From the NCBI GenBank assembly GCA_009668225.1, contig WJYK01000003.1, forward strand, positions 124,001-188,000: a DNA stretch of 64,000 bases. Direction: 5' to 3'. This DNA comes from Enterobacteriaceae bacterium RIT693 (GTDB taxonomy: Bacteria; Pseudomonadota; Gammaproteobacteria; Enterobacterales; Enterobacteriaceae). A model generated the notes under the pieces. It was not told where the DNA came from, made no database searches, and saw nothing but the letters and a program-made list of their open reading frames with translations. Below are positions 18,946-28,228 of the stretch, one piece after another (position 1 is the first letter of the stretch; every line of letters starts with the position of its first letter). The translations under genes and the position numbers were made by a program.

Positions 18946-19494
18946 ATGCGATTCAATATCCCAACACTGCTCACGCTGTTTCGTGTCATCCTTATCCCGT
19001 TCTTTGTGCTGGCGTTTTATCTGCCGTTCAACTGGGCTCCGTTCCTTTGCGCTTTTATCTTCTGGCTGGCGGCGATAACCGACTGGTTTGACGGTTTCCT
19101 GGCGCGGCGCTGGAACCAGAGTACGCGCTTTGGCGCATTCCTCGACCCGGTTGCTGATAAGGTGATGGTGGTGGTGGCCTTAGTGCTGGTAGCGGAACAC
19201 TATCACGCCTGGTGGGTCACTCTGCCCGCGGCAACGATGATCGCCCGCGAAATTATCATCTCCGCACTGCGCGAATGGATGGCGGAAATTGGCAAGCGCA
19301 GCCGCGTGGCGGTGTCCTGGATTGGCAAAACCAAAACCATGGCACAGATGCTCGCGTTGATCGGGATGCTGTGGCGCCCGAATATGTGGATAGAGTACAC
19401 CGGTATTGCGCTTTTCTTTGTTGCTGCAGTACTTACGTTCTGGTCTATGTTCCAGTATCTTGCTGCTGCACGCGGTGATTTGCTCGAACCGTGA
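18946..19494 (+). CDS. pgsA: Phosphatidylglycerophosphate synthase
   Basis: A 182-residue integral membrane CDP-alcohol phosphatidyltransferase with four or more hydrophobic helices. The signature D(x)2DG(x)2AR(x)8G(x)3D(x)3D is visible as [28 protein letters not shown] in two contiguous parts. It makes phosphatidylglycerol phosphate from CDP-diacylglycerol and glycerol-3-phosphate, the committed step to PG and cardiolipin. It follows uvrC by 57 nt and precedes the tRNA operon, as in E. coli. Confidence 0.97.
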   Translation: MRFNIPTLLTLFRVILIPFFVLAFYLPFNWAPFLCAFIFWLAAITDWFDGFLARRWNQSTRFGAFLDPVADKVMVVVALVLVAEHYHAWWVTLPAATMIAREIIISALREWMAEIGKRSRVAVSWIGKTKTMAQMLALIGMLWRPNMWIEYTGIALFFVAAVLTFWSMFQYLAAARGDLLEP

Positions 19495-19544
19495 TCTATC
19501 CGGCGCAAAATTCAGCAAACGATTCGTACTGTTAGAAAATTTCA

Positions 19545-19572
19545 TTGACTCAGTGCGTCAGGTAAGTAGAAT
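19545..19572 (+). promoter_or_regulatory. Sigma-70 promoter of the tRNA operon
   Basis: TTGACT (19545-19550) and TAGAAT (19567-19572) with a 16-nt spacer, about 90 nt before the first tRNA. Confidence 0.7.
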
Positions 19573-19661
19573 GCAACGCATCGAAAGGCAGCATTGCTTG
19601 CCGGATGATAACAAAATCAAGTGATTAGCTTAACGGTTACCAACCGTCACTTGTATAAAAT

Positions 19662-19737
<76 letters not shown>

Positions 19738-19788
19738 GATTTAAGCAATAGACCTTGTCTGTTGCGGCCTGAAAAGGCAAAAGATTTT

Positions 19789-19862
19789 GGCGCGTTAGCA
19801 AAGCGGTTATGTAGCGGATTGCAAATCCGTCTAGTCCGGTTCGACTCCGGAACGCGCCTCCA
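19789..19862 (+). tRNA. cysT: tRNA-Cys (anticodon GCA)
   Basis: A 74-nt tRNA with encoded CCA, acceptor stem GGCGCGT/ACGCGCC and anticodon GCA at 19821-19823. It differs from the E. coli sequence as I recall it only at one D-loop base (TTAGCAAAG). Confidence 0.98.
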
Positions 19863-19874
19863 ATTTCTTCCCGA

Positions 19875-19960
19875 GCCCGGATGGTGAAATCGGTAGACAC
19901 AAGGGATTTAAAATCCCTCGGCTTATGGCTGTGCGGGTTCAAGTCCCGCTCCGGGTACCA
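19875..19960 (+). tRNA. leuZ: tRNA-Leu (anticodon TAA)
   Basis: An 86-nt type II tRNA with a long variable arm and encoded CCA. Acceptor stem GCCCGGA/TCCGGGT, anticodon TAA at 19909-19911. The variable arm (CGGCTTATGGCTG) is one base shorter than in E. coli leuZ. Confidence 0.97.
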
Positions 19961-20002
19961 TGGGAATAAAAGAATAAAATCAATGATAAGCAGTGTCGTG
20001 TA

Positions 20003-20024
20003 AACCACCTTCGGGTGGTTTTTT
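20003..20024 (+). terminator. Terminator of the tRNA operon
   Basis: AACCACC-TTCG-GGTGGTT followed by a T run: a 7-bp stem with a very stable TTCG tetraloop. Confidence 0.92.
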
Positions 20025-20128
20025 ATTGCCTGCTATTTGCCTTCCAGAAATTTACGCCTTCGTCCTTTGCCTGTTCCCCTAAAAGAATGCCATGCTGAGC
20101 CATCGATTAGCACCACGCTCAGGTGAAT

Positions 20129-20833
20129 ATGAACATCTCTTCACGACACTATTTTGACGTCAGTTTTCAGGGCCACAGGCTTTATGCTGACAGCATCTTC
20201 GGCAGCAAAGGACACGTGCTGATGATCCACGGAGGGGCAAAAGACCGTGAGGCAGGCCTGCGTTATCGCAACTTACTGGCTGAACTGGGCTTTGGCAGCA
20301 CGGCGTTTGATTGCATAGGGCACGGGGAAACCGGCGGGGAACTTTCTCACTCTTCGCTGGCCAGCCGCACCGAGCAGGCAGAGGCAATCGCCAGACATCT
20401 GGGCTCCCGGTTAACGGGATGTATGGGCGTGAGCATGGGGGCATATAACGCTTTGCAGCTAAGCCGCTCCGTACCCCTGCGCTCATTGGTCCTGATGGTA
20501 CCCGGCGTGTATCATCCTTCGGCATATCGGGTAAATTTTGGGCCTGAATTTTCTGCGATTATCCGCAAGCCGCTGAGCTGGGCGGAGAGTGATGCGTGGC
20601 AGATTATCTCTGAATTTAGCGGGAATGCTTTGGTGATTGCCGCCGCTGAGGATCAAGTGATCCCCGCCGGGATCCCCGGGCGGCTTTATGATTCGGCTTC
20701 CAGTCAGATAAATAAAGCGTTGCTGACTATCCCAAATGCCGGTCACAACAGCGTATGGCAGGAATTGCAGCATAACAGGCGGCTCTACGACAAGACTTGT
20801 CAATTACTGACGGAATGCCTGTCTGATTCGTAA
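20129..20833 (+). CDS. Alpha/beta hydrolase
   Basis: A protein of about 234 residues with the alpha/beta hydrolase pattern: HGG oxyanion strand (VLMIHGGAKDR), nucleophile elbow GVSMG, an acid in AAEDQVIP and the catalytic His in NAGHNSVW. No signal peptide, so cytoplasmic. The ATG at 20129 has AGG 5 nt upstream and is preferred to the in-frame GTG at 20123. It stands alone between the tRNA terminator and yecA. Substrate unknown; not found at this place in E. coli. Confidence 0.85.
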   Translation: MNISSRHYFDVSFQGHRLYADSIFGSKGHVLMIHGGAKDREAGLRYRNLLAELGFGSTAFDCIGHGETGGELSHSSLASRTEQAEAIARHLGSRLTGCMGVSMGAYNALQLSRSVPLRSLVLMVPGVYHPSAYRVNFGPEFSAIIRKPLSWAESDAWQIISEFSGNALVIAAAEDQVIPAGIPGRLYDSASSQINKALLTIPNAGHNSVWQELQHNRRLYDKTCQLLTECLSDS

Positions 20834-20910
20834 TGCGGCATAACTCTTCGGAGCCGGAACGGGTACAATACGCTACATTTTAAAAAAAACGCGATATGAG
20901 GAGCCCGCTG

Positions 20911-21486
20911 ATGACCCAGGGACCGCTGAACGAAGATGAAATTGTATGGCTTGATGATGTGCTGATGAAATATGGCACGGACCATTCAGTGATTGATGTG
21001 GCTGAGCTGGACGGACTACTCACGGCTATTCTCTCCGGGCCAAAAGTGACCGAGCCTGCCACCGTGCTGCGCGCCGTATGGGGCGGGGATGTTGAACCCG
21101 AGTGGGAGACCAAAGAAGCGCTCACCCGGTTTAGCGTACTGGTATTCCAGCATATGAATGATATTGCCGAACGCCTCGCGGAGTACCCTGAGCAGTTTGA
21201 ACCGCTGTTCGGCACCCGTGAAGTGGATAACCGCGAAATCACTATCGTTGAAGAGTGGTGCTACGGCTATATGCGTGGCGTAGCTCTTGAGGAGTGGCCT
21301 GCGTTGCCGTCTGCGCTGCAACCGGCGCTGGCTGCGATTGCGTTGCACGGGCTTGAAGAAAATCAGGCGAAATTTGAAAGCATGTCGCCGGAAGCATTCT
21401 GGGGGAGCATTGAGGCCATTAAACCTGCGGCACTGGATCTATACGGTTACTGGCATAGTCAGCGTGACGGCGGGGCGCTGCACTAA
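20911..21486 (+). CDS. yecA: YecA family protein lacking the SEC-C metal-binding tail
   Basis: A 191-residue UPF0149 protein matching E. coli YecA from GPLNEDEIVWLDD to the LDLYGYWHSQ region. Start 20911 is chosen because GAGGAG lies 7 nt before it. E. coli YecA (221 residues) ends in a SEC-C motif (CPCGSGKKFKQCC type) that binds metal; here the protein stops at RDGGALH and no such motif follows in any nearby frame. The core fold is kept, so it is probably functional but without that metal site. Confidence 0.9.
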   Translation: MTQGPLNEDEIVWLDDVLMKYGTDHSVIDVAELDGLLTAILSGPKVTEPATVLRAVWGGDVEPEWETKEALTRFSVLVFQHMNDIAERLAEYPEQFEPLFGTREVDNREITIVEEWCYGYMRGVALEEWPALPSALQPALAAIALHGLEENQAKFESMSPEAFWGSIEAIKPAALDLYGYWHSQRDGGALH

Positions 21487-21494
21487 AATGAAAG

Positions 21495-21517
21495 CAGCAG
21501 GCCGCAATGGCCTGCTG
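21495..21517. terminator. Hairpin between convergent yecA and ftnA
   Basis: CAGCAGGCC/GGCCTGCTG, 9-bp perfect stem with a 5-nt loop. On the minus strand it is followed by CTTTCATTTTAG, so it suits ftnA better than yecA. Confidence 0.65.
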
Positions 21518-21528
21518 ACTGAGAGCAA

Positions 21529-22026
21529 TTAAGCCTGGGTATCCAGGGTTGCCAGCTCTTTATCGACGAAGTACAGGCCTTCGCCGCTTTTGCCCACCAG
21601 GCTAAGTTTATCCAGTACGGATTTAAACAGTTTTTCTTCTTCATGTTGCTCGGCAACATACCACTGCAGGAAATTAAAGGTTGGATAATCCTGCGAGGTC
21701 ATTGCAGAGTGCGCCAGTTCATTAATCTGACGAGTAATTAATTGTTCATGCTCGTAGGTCGCTTTAAATAAATCATCCAGCGAAGCGTACTCTAAATAAG
21801 GAGACGGGATAGCGTTAATACGCGGCATGCTCCCGGTATCATTTAAGTAAGCAAACAGGCGCTGCATGTGCTCCATCTCTTCCTGGGCATGGCGACGCAG
21901 GAAAGCGGCTGCCCCTTCGAAGCTGTGATAGCTGCACCAGGCGCTCATCTGCTGGTAGAGCAAGGAGGAGTAGAGTTCAAGGTTCATCTGCTCGTTCAGT
22001 TTTTCAATCATTTCCGTCTTCAGCAT
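21529..22026 (-). CDS. ftnA: Bacterial ferritin FtnA
   Basis: Starting at 22026 gives 165 residues, as in E. coli ([15 protein letters not shown]); GGAG is 7 nt upstream, and the ORF's earlier start only adds four residues. The four-helix bundle carries the ferroxidase ligands: E17 (NLELYSS), E50 and H53 (AQEEMEHM), then E94 and EEE near 126-130 (EQHEEEKLF). The 24-mer stores iron in the cytosol. Candidate Fur sites lie upstream. Confidence 0.97.
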   Translation of the reverse strand: MLKTEMIEKLNEQMNLELYSSLLYQQMSAWCSYHSFEGAAAFLRRHAQEEMEHMQRLFAYLNDTGSMPRINAIPSPYLEYASLDDLFKATYEHEQLITRQINELAHSAMTSQDYPTFNFLQWYVAEQHEEEKLFKSVLDKLSLVGKSGEGLYFVDKELATLDTQA

Positions 22027-22117
22027 CACAGGCTCCATAATTTTGGGGGGCGTTAATATGGCGCTACTTTAATTATTTATTTTTCTGAATGCAAAGGAAT
22101 TGTTAATTATATTAGTG

Positions 22118-22183
22118 TAATGAGAATGGTTGTTACTATTATTTTATTTATGACAACATAAATTAATAATGAGAATTAATCTT
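22118..22183. promoter_or_regulatory. Two Fur-box-like sites between ftnA and the nucleoside permease
   Basis: TGTAATGAGAATGGTTGTT (near 22116-22134) and AATAATGAGAATTAATCTT (22165-22183) each match about 12 of 19 bases of the Fur consensus GATAATGATAATCATTATC. In E. coli Fur activates ftnA from upstream sites by displacing H-NS; the very AT-rich context here fits that model. The whole gap 22027-22374 holds no other feature. Confidence 0.5.
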
Positions 22184-22374
22184 GTTCCGCTTTTCTATTT
22201 AATGGGCCTGGTTGGCGGTAATAAAACGCGAATATTTTTGATTGAAATAGTAACCATGCTAACTGTAAGCTTATGTTGCCATTGGAAAAACTTATGGCTA
22301 AATATTCTTATAGGCGCCATTTACCTGACGCAGTAGCTGTGGCTAAATACGTTTCTTTCAAAATTAGATTGCAC

Positions 22375-23556
22375 ATGAATATTCTTCATTTTCTACTCGC
22401 ACTTGTTGTCATTATGGGACTGGCGTGGCTGGTGAGCTTTGACCGCAAAACCATCCGTATCCGCTATTTGTTACAACTTATCGTTATTGAGGGCCTGCTG
22501 GCCTTCTTCTTCCTGCATTCCGACAGCGGGCTGTGGGTGATTAATGGTGTCTCTGGTTTCTTTGGTCACCTTCTGACCTTTGCCGGGCAGGGCAGTGATT
22601 TCGTCTTTGGCGGAATGAGTAAGGCGGGTCTGGCCTTTATCTTCCTTGGCGTACTGTGCCCGATAATTTTTATCTCGGCGCTTATCGGTATTCTCCAGCA
22701 CTTCCGTATTTTGCCGATCGTTATTCGTATCGTCGGTACGTCGCTTTCCAAAGTGAACGGCATGGGTAAGCTTGAGTCGTTTAACGCTGTTAGCTCGCTG
22801 ATTCTGGGGCAGTCTGAAAACTTTATTGCCTACAAAGGCGTATTGGGTGACCTCAGTTCCCGCCGCCTGTTCACCATGGCTGCGACGGCGATGTCTACCG
22901 TTTCGCTGTCGATTGTAGGCGCCTACATGACGATGCTGGAACCCAAATATGTGGTGGCTGCGCTTATTCTGAATATGTTCAGTACCTTCATTATCCTGTC
23001 GATCATTAACCCGACTCGTCCGGGCGCTGAGCCAGAAATTAAATTAGAGAAGCTGCACGAGTCGCAGAGCTTCTTTGAAATGCTGGGCGAATACATTCTG
23101 GCGGGTTTCAAAGTCGCGATGATTATCCTGGCGATGCTGATTGGTTTTATTGCCCTCATCAGCGCCATCAACGCACTGTTTGCCACGATCTTCGGCCTGA
23201 GCTTCCAGCAAATTCTCGGTTACGTGTTCTATCCGTTTGCCTGGCTGGTGGGTATTCCTCCGGCGGATGCGCTGAAGGCGGCCGGTATTATGGCAACCAA
23301 GCTTGTCGCCAACGAGTTTGTGGCAATGATTGAGCTGCAAAAAATCATGGCAACGCTGTCACCGCGCGGTCTCGGGATCTTGTCGGTATTCCTGGTGTCG
23401 TTTGCTAACTTTGCCTCAATCGGCATTGTTGCTGGCGCCATTAAGGGACTGAATGAAAAGCAGGGGAACGTGGTGTCTCGCTTTGGTCTTCGCCTGGTGT
23501 ACGGGGCGACGCTGGTCAGTCTGCTGTCGGCGGCGTTTGCCGGGTTAGTTCTGTAA
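22375..23556 (+). CDS. NupC-type concentrative nucleoside transporter
   Basis: A protein of 393 residues from the ATG at 22375, closely resembling NupC ([58 protein letters not shown]). About ten hydrophobic helices; the GQSENF and NEFVA motifs line the nucleoside site. It carries nucleosides in with H+. The frame opens 34 codons earlier at 22273, but that extension is charged and absent from the family. It is a second NupC-like permease rather than nupC itself, which lies elsewhere in E. coli. Confidence 0.9.
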   Translation: MNILHFLLALVVIMGLAWLVSFDRKTIRIRYLLQLIVIEGLLAFFFLHSDSGLWVINGVSGFFGHLLTFAGQGSDFVFGGMSKAGLAFIFLGVLCPIIFISALIGILQHFRILPIVIRIVGTSLSKVNGMGKLESFNAVSSLILGQSENFIAYKGVLGDLSSRRLFTMAATAMSTVSLSIVGAYMTMLEPKYVVAALILNMFSTFIILSIINPTRPGAEPEIKLEKLHESQSFFEMLGEYILAGFKVAMIILAMLIGFIALISAINALFATIFGLSFQQILGYVFYPFAWLVGIPPADALKAAGIMATKLVANEFVAMIELQKIMATLSPRGLGILSVFLVSFANFASIGIVAGAIKGLNEKQGNVVSRFGLRLVYGATLVSLLSAAFAGLVL

Positions 23557-23563
23557 AAAAACA

Positions 23564-23589
23564 AAAACGGCGGGTTTCCCCGCCGTTTT
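23564..23589. terminator. Bidirectional terminator
   Basis: AAAACGGCGGG-TTTC-CCCGCCGTTTT: an 11-bp stem with A/T flanks that work as a T tract on both strands. It separates the permease and the lipoprotein gene. Confidence 0.9.
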
Positions 23590-23604
23590 CTTAACGCTGC
23601 TTTA

Positions 23605-24042
23605 TCAGAATGCCGCGCAGACCGGCTGGTCAACGCGCATGACGGATTCCTGCGCAAAGCGGGTTTTATAGATAGCACGCAGTTCGTCGACTTTCTTGCT
23701 ACTCTCAGCGTCGCTACCGCGGATCAGCATAATCGCCTTGCTCGGTTCGTGGGTGACTTCGCCCTTCGCATTCAGCCACTGGCCTTTTGCGTCGTATTCG
23801 GTCAGCCCTTCACGGAAGCGTGGGGTCACGTCTTTATCGACAAAGCTACGCCATTCATTGGCGGTGATTTCCGCGCCTGACGGACGGCTGATGCCAAAGT
23901 AGAGCGTGGTTTGCGTCATCGGGTCGCCAACCTGGCACTGCTTAGCCGGTGCGGTAACCGCCGTTGTTGTTTTAGCCGGCGCGACACAGCCCGCCAGTAC
24001 CAGGGCTAATGCCCCTGCAAGTGTTGCTTTATAAAATACCAT
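23605..24042 (-). CDS. DUF3574-like lipoprotein
   Basis: A 145-residue protein with a lipoprotein signal peptide and lipobox LAGC (acylated C19). The mature part has LYFGISRPSGAEITANEWRSFVDKDVTPRF, the pattern of the DUF3574 family. Function unknown. Its start overlaps the stop of the upstream MFS gene by one base, so the two are coupled. Confidence 0.8.
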   Translation of the reverse strand: MVFYKATLAGALALVLAGCVAPAKTTTAVTAPAKQCQVGDPMTQTTLYFGISRPSGAEITANEWRSFVDKDVTPRFREGLTEYDAKGQWLNAKGEVTHEPSKAIMLIRGSDAESSKKVDELRAIYKTRFAQESVMRVDQPVCAAF

Positions 24043-25316
24043 TATCCACCTGTCTTACTGTCATCATCATTATTAAAATTAAGCGCGGAATTATTCCGAC
24101 GCGCTATCAAATTACAATTCCATAATTTTCGCAAGTCACCCAGCATCAACAGGGCAAGAATAATCCCGCTCATCCCGCTTCCCAGAAGTACCCACTGCGC
24201 CGGGAAGTTGTCGGCAATCCCGCCGGTTATCAGCGGCACGAGCAGCGTGATGCCAAGCTGTAATCGCCAGCTTGAGGCGATTGCCGGGCCAACGTGGCGC
24301 GAGGGGAAACTGTCCATGACGTTGAGCGTTGCCACCAGATAGAACCAGTTGCTGAACAGATGGGCGATGACAATAAGCGGTACCGCAATCCACAGGCTAC
24401 CGGACTGCGCCACGGCGAAATAGCAGAGCGTGAAGAGCAGCAGTGCTATCGTTAAGGGGAGAGTGGCGCTGGCGCGATAGCGCACCTGTCTCTCGCTAAG
24501 TACCAGGGGCGCTAAAAGTTGGCCAACGCTGCGGGCAAAAAGCAGTATCAGCCCGTTGTCCGTATTATTGCCGGGCAGAGCGGGAGCCAGGGCGGGAAGC
24601 AAAGCCATTACCGGCGCCCCGACCAGCGCCAGGCTGGGCAGCAGTAGCAGGCTACGTTTTTGCTGCGGCGTCAATCTACGCCAGCTAAACCTCTCATTGT
24701 CGATATAGGTTGGTTCTTCTTCACCTTGCAAAATAAAGAAGGTGGCGGCACGCCATAGCAAAGCTATCGCGGCCACGAAGCTGAGCGCATCCAGAAAAAG
24801 CAGCAGCCAGAGGCTGACGTGGCCATACAGCAGAGTGCCTGCCCCTACGCCAAAAATGACGTTAGCCGCAAAAACCAGCGTTTCAATACCTGCGGCAGCG
24901 GGCATCAGGTCTTCTGATAACCCTTGCTTAAAGAGCTGACTGAGTACCGGCACCGTCATACCCGTGCTAAAAGCCGCCGCGGCCTGGCTTAACAGCAGCA
25001 ATGTTGGATGATCGCCCTGCAGCGCCTGGAACGGAAGAATCAGGCCTGCCAGACCGAGTGTTTCACCCAGGAGTAGAACAGAGAATGCAGGCCATCGGCG
25101 CAGCAGCCACACGCCAAGAAAGCTTGCGGGCAAGCCGGGAGCCAGCGCGAGAACATAAGCAAGAGAAAGCCAGGTGGGGGTAGCATGGCTATTTAACAGC
25201 TGGCTAAAGACCAGGACATAAGTCAGGCCGTTGCCCATGGAGGAAAACAGCAGTGCAAGCCCGAGTAGCGTGAACCAGCGGTGCTGGCGCAGGGTGCGCA
25301 GCAATAAAAGGATCAT
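24042..25316 (-). CDS. MFS transporter
   Basis: About 424 residues with 10-12 hydrophobic segments, resembling the MFS_3/enterobactin-exporter-like branch. The start at 25316 is supported by AGGAAC 8 nt upstream; the frame extends to a TTG at 25346 without such support. Substrate not recognisable. The C-terminal tail is polar (NNDDDSKTGG). It forms a two-gene unit with the lipoprotein. Confidence 0.8.
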   Translation of the reverse strand: MILLLLRTLRQHRWFTLLGLALLFSSMGNGLTYVLVFSQLLNSHATPTWLSLAYVLALAPGLPASFLGVWLLRRWPAFSVLLLGETLGLAGLILPFQALQGDHPTLLLLSQAAAAFSTGMTVPVLSQLFKQGLSEDLMPAAAGIETLVFAANVIFGVGAGTLLYGHVSLWLLLFLDALSFVAAIALLWRAATFFILQGEEEPTYIDNERFSWRRLTPQQKRSLLLLPSLALVGAPVMALLPALAPALPGNNTDNGLILLFARSVGQLLAPLVLSERQVRYRASATLPLTIALLLFTLCYFAVAQSGSLWIAVPLIVIAHLFSNWFYLVATLNVMDSFPSRHVGPAIASSWRLQLGITLLVPLITGGIADNFPAQWVLLGSGMSGIILALLMLGDLRKLWNCNLIARRNNSALNFNNDDDSKTGG

Positions 25317-25456
25317 GATAGGTTCCTGATTAACAAATAGAGTCAAGCCGCCGTTCTGGAAACGGCGGCGCGAGATATTTATCGTCAGGAACGCATTACA
25401 TTGGCGGCAGGACTCTCTTTAACCAGATGCAATCAACATAGATGAAATTGCCGGAA

Positions 25457-25798
25457 TTACCAGTTACTGGTGACACCAGCATATTGTGGCCCGCTGACTC
25501 CGCGGCACTGATACTCCAGTACAACCTGGGTATTCAGGCACAGGCTGCCGCTATAGGTTGTACAGGTTTTTATGTCGCTGCCATAGGGCAAGGCACTGGC
25601 ATATCCCCACTGTTGGCACTGGCGAGTGGCCGTCGACTGCGCGAGGAATTTGTCCACTTTGGCCGTCTGCAGCGGTGGCAGGTTATAGGCAAGGCGAACG
25701 ACACCGGAAGGCTCGTTGGCATTGAGCGGTACAGGCGTTTTACTTACTGTACATCCGCCAAGTAACAGGGCGGTAGCGGCCAGATAAATGCGCTTCAT
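25457..25798 (-). CDS. yecR: YecR-like lipoprotein
   Basis: A 113-residue lipoprotein with lipobox LGGC (C16) and the YecR pattern: SGVVRLAYNLPP, CQQWGYASALPYG, VLEYQC. Four Cys in the mature part suggest disulfides. In E. coli yecR is activated by FlhDC and lies near ftnA/ftnB, as here. Function unknown. Confidence 0.88.
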   Translation of the reverse strand: MKRIYLAATALLLGGCTVSKTPVPLNANEPSGVVRLAYNLPPLQTAKVDKFLAQSTATRQCQQWGYASALPYGSDIKTCTTYSGSLCLNTQVVLEYQCRGVSGPQYAGVTSNW

Positions 25799-25994
25799 CT
25801 TTATTTATACCTCGTGCTTAACCGCTGACATGTTAGCACGCGCAGCCTGCAGAAAAGCGTATTCAATACAAAGGGCAGCGGATTTCGTGAATTTCGAATT
25901 TTAAATAAGCCTTAATTCAAATTACGACATGAATGCATTTTACCTAACGGAAATTCACCATAAAACGCGTGGCGATTTTTTGATCAAATGCGCG

Positions 25995-26021
25995 TCAAGT
26001 TTTGCTGAAACGTGCCGACAA
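25995..26021 (+). promoter_or_regulatory. Sigma-28 promoter of the orphan receptor gene
   Basis: TCAA (25995-25998), 15-nt spacer, GCCGACAA (26014-26021): one mismatch to TAAA and one to GCCGATAA. It places transcription start near 26028, downstream of the first in-frame GTG at 26002, so translation must start later (26140). Confidence 0.75.
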
Positions 26022-26139
26022 TAGCGCTACGGCGCGATTTAATTTCACTTATGCAGACATACAAGTGGATAAATCAGGACGTGCACCGTTTGAAATAGCA
26101 CAGGACGTGCCTTTTACTTTTGACCGGGGAATCAGACAG

Positions 26140-27297
26140 ATGAATGTACTTCGTAATATCAAAATCCGCGCAATGGTGGTGCTGATACAGATCTTTTCAA
26201 GCCTTGCATGGACGAGCGTGGCGGGGGGCACGCTTTGGCTGCTGCACAACCTGAAGCAACAGCTCACGCTTAGTTCTAGCCAGTCTGAGTGGATAAGCAC
26301 GGCTCAGTTTATGCTCATGTTTTCAATCGCTATCAGCGTTGCGATTGCTCTCTTCACCGAGCGCTATCTGTGGTTCTGCCTGGTGAAGCCGGTGAATACA
26401 ATCCGCAACCATATGCACGTCCTGGCGCGCGGCGAACTTGCCGCGACGCTACCGGATTTAGGCCGTAACTGTATTGGCCTGATGGTTCCGCCGATTCAGA
26501 AAATGCAGGATAACTGGGAAAAGGCGGTCAGCAGCATTCGCGATAGCGCCGATGCTATTCGCGCTAACGCAACGGAAGTGTCCGGGGTCAATACCGATCT
26601 GTCATCTCGCTCTGAGCAGCAAGCCGCCGCGCTGGAACAAACCAGCGCCAGCATGGAGCAGCTTAATAGCACCGTGAAGTTAAACGCCGACAATGCCAAC
26701 CACGCCAGCCATCTCGCGCAAAACGCTACTAACACGGCGGTTAACGGGGGAGCCTCGGTGAAGCAGGTGGTGAAGACAATGGATGTTATTGCCAGCAGCG
26801 CGAACAAAATTGTTGATATCACGACGGTGATTAACAGCATTGCGTTTCAGACCAATATTCTGGCGCTGAACGCCGCGGTGGAAGCCGCGAGAGCAGGGGA
26901 GCAGGGGAAGGGGTTTGCCGTGGTGGCCAGTGAAGTGCGCAACCTGGCGAGCCGGAGTGCCGGGGCAGCAAAGGAGATTGAAACCTTACTGAACGAGTCG
27001 GTTAGCAATATTCATATTGGTTCACAGCAGGTGAAAAAGGCGGGTGAAGCCATGGATGAGATCCTCAAAGCCGTGAAGCAGGTCAACGATATTATGGGCG
27101 AGATTGCCAGCGCGTCCGTTGAGCAAAGCCAGGGGATTGGCCAGGTTGGCGTAGCCGTCAGGGAGATGGACAGCGTAACGCAGCAAAACGTGAACCTGGT
27201 GCAGAAATCCGTGCTGTCGTCCGGTGAGTTGGAAAAGCAGGCACACCACCTGCATGATGTGGTGGCGATGTTCCGCCTGGGGAGCATCACACGCTGA
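26140..27297 (+). CDS. Short methyl-accepting chemotaxis protein without a sensor domain
   Basis: A 385-residue receptor. Two membrane helices (about 11-36 and 54-79) enclose only about 17 periplasmic residues, too few for a ligand-binding domain. A HAMP-like linker follows, then a complete signalling hairpin with the conserved tip ([33 protein letters not shown]) and glutamate/glutamine methylation patches. It lacks the C-terminal NWETF that tethers CheR/CheB in Tar, so adaptation would need help from other receptors. Start 26140 is set by the upstream sigma-28 promoter. It may sense membrane state or cytoplasmic energy, or only act in arrays; unknown. Confidence 0.85.
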   Translation: MNVLRNIKIRAMVVLIQIFSSLAWTSVAGGTLWLLHNLKQQLTLSSSQSEWISTAQFMLMFSIAISVAIALFTERYLWFCLVKPVNTIRNHMHVLARGELAATLPDLGRNCIGLMVPPIQKMQDNWEKAVSSIRDSADAIRANATEVSGVNTDLSSRSEQQAAALEQTSASMEQLNSTVKLNADNANHASHLAQNATNTAVNGGASVKQVVKTMDVIASSANKIVDITTVINSIAFQTNILALNAAVEAARAGEQGKGFAVVASEVRNLASRSAGAAKEIETLLNESVSNIHIGSQQVKKAGEAMDEILKAVKQVNDIMGEIASASVEQSQGIGQVGVAVREMDSVTQQNVNLVQKSVLSSGELEKQAHHLHDVVAMFRLGSITR

Positions 27298-27325
27298 AAC
27301 CGATAAATCGCTAACGCTGAGCTGG

Positions 27326-27348
27326 GCAGCCGAAAGGCTGCTTTTTTT
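27326..27348 (+). terminator. Terminator after orphan receptor gene
   Basis: GCAGCC-GAAA-GGCTGC followed by seven Ts; strong rho-independent terminator. Confidence 0.92.
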
Positions 27349-27541
27349 ACGCCAGAATACGGCGGAGACGGAAAAATTATGTGATGCACAGGGGGTAAAT
27401 AATACGCCTTTCGGCCCGCAGACTTTGACGACACACGGTTAGTCAGATTTCAGCTAAGATTATGCTTTTTTATGAACATTTATAAGCGATTGCGAGTGTC
27501 GCACTATGCGGGCTCTTATTGAGCAAGGCGTTCCTGAAGCA

Positions 27542-28183
27542 ATGCGTAAACCTCTGGTATTGTCTGCGCTGGTCGCCGCGCTGGCCCTGGCATTAAGCGG
27601 CTGTGATGACGCCAAAAAAGAGACCGCTGCAGCATCTGCACCGGCAAAAGAAACCAAACAGGGCGGCAGCCTGATTATCGGTATCACGTCCGGCGATCCG
27701 CTGGCAATGAACCCGTTGTACGCCAGCGATCGGACTACGTTGACCATTATGCAGGCGTTGTACTCTACGCTGTATAGCTACAACGGCGATAAAATTGAGT
27801 GGGACCTTGCATCAATATCCGCACGAGTTTAGCGGCGGGATGCGCCAGCGGGTGATGATTGCCATCGCGCTGTCGTGTCATCCGTCTTTGCTGATAGCCG
27901 ACGAGCCAACGACCGCGCTTGATGTGTCGGTGCAGGCTCAGGTCGTAAATATTTTGCAGGATCTGCAGCAGGCTCTGGGGCTGACTTATCTGTTTATTGC
28001 TCATGACTTGTCTATGGTTCGCCATATTTCTGACCGTATTGGGGTGATGTATCTGGGCACGCTGGTTGAGGAGGCACCGGCCGGGACGCTGTACAGTGAA
28101 CCGGCACATCCCATCAGCAGTCCCCTCTAATGCAGGAGATTTCACCGGGGCACCGCGTGGCCTGCTGGCAGTTTGAGAAGTAA
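27542..28183 (+). pseudogene. Collapsed oligopeptide ABC transporter operon
   Basis: Three pieces remain. 27542-27804 encodes the signal peptide, lipobox (LSGC) and first 70 or so mature residues of a family 5 peptide-binding protein (GGSLIIGITSGDPLAMNPLYASD). It runs at about 27805 into a different frame encoding an ABC ATPase from its signature motif on ([15 protein letters not shown]). The first half of this piece is OppD/DppD-like, but after [14 protein letters not shown] it reads as OppF/DppF-like ([24 protein letters not shown]). After a stop at 28128 a frameshifted tail (PGHRVACWQFEK, ending 28183) is the end of the F-type subunit. Both permease genes are gone. Non-functional. Confidence 0.85.
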
Positions 28184-28188
28184 ATCCA

Positions 28189-28209
28189 GGGGGCTGTTGC
28201 TCCCGTTTT
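28189..28209 (+). terminator. Terminator of the lost transporter operon
   Basis: GGGGGC-TGTT-GCTCCC (one G-T pair) then GTTTTAT, six bases after the surviving stop of the ATPase remnant. Confidence 0.65.
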
Positions 28210-28228
28210 ATCGTTGAAAAGGAGCCTT

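Noticed and set aside
22273-22374. 34-residue N-terminal extension of the NupC-like permease
   Set aside because: The extension is charged and absent from NupC, which starts at the equivalent of 22375 (MNILHF).
26002-26139. Upstream start (GTG 26002) for the orphan receptor
   Set aside because: It falls between the -35 and -10 elements of the sigma-28 promoter, so the mRNA would not contain it. The family N-terminus fits 26140.
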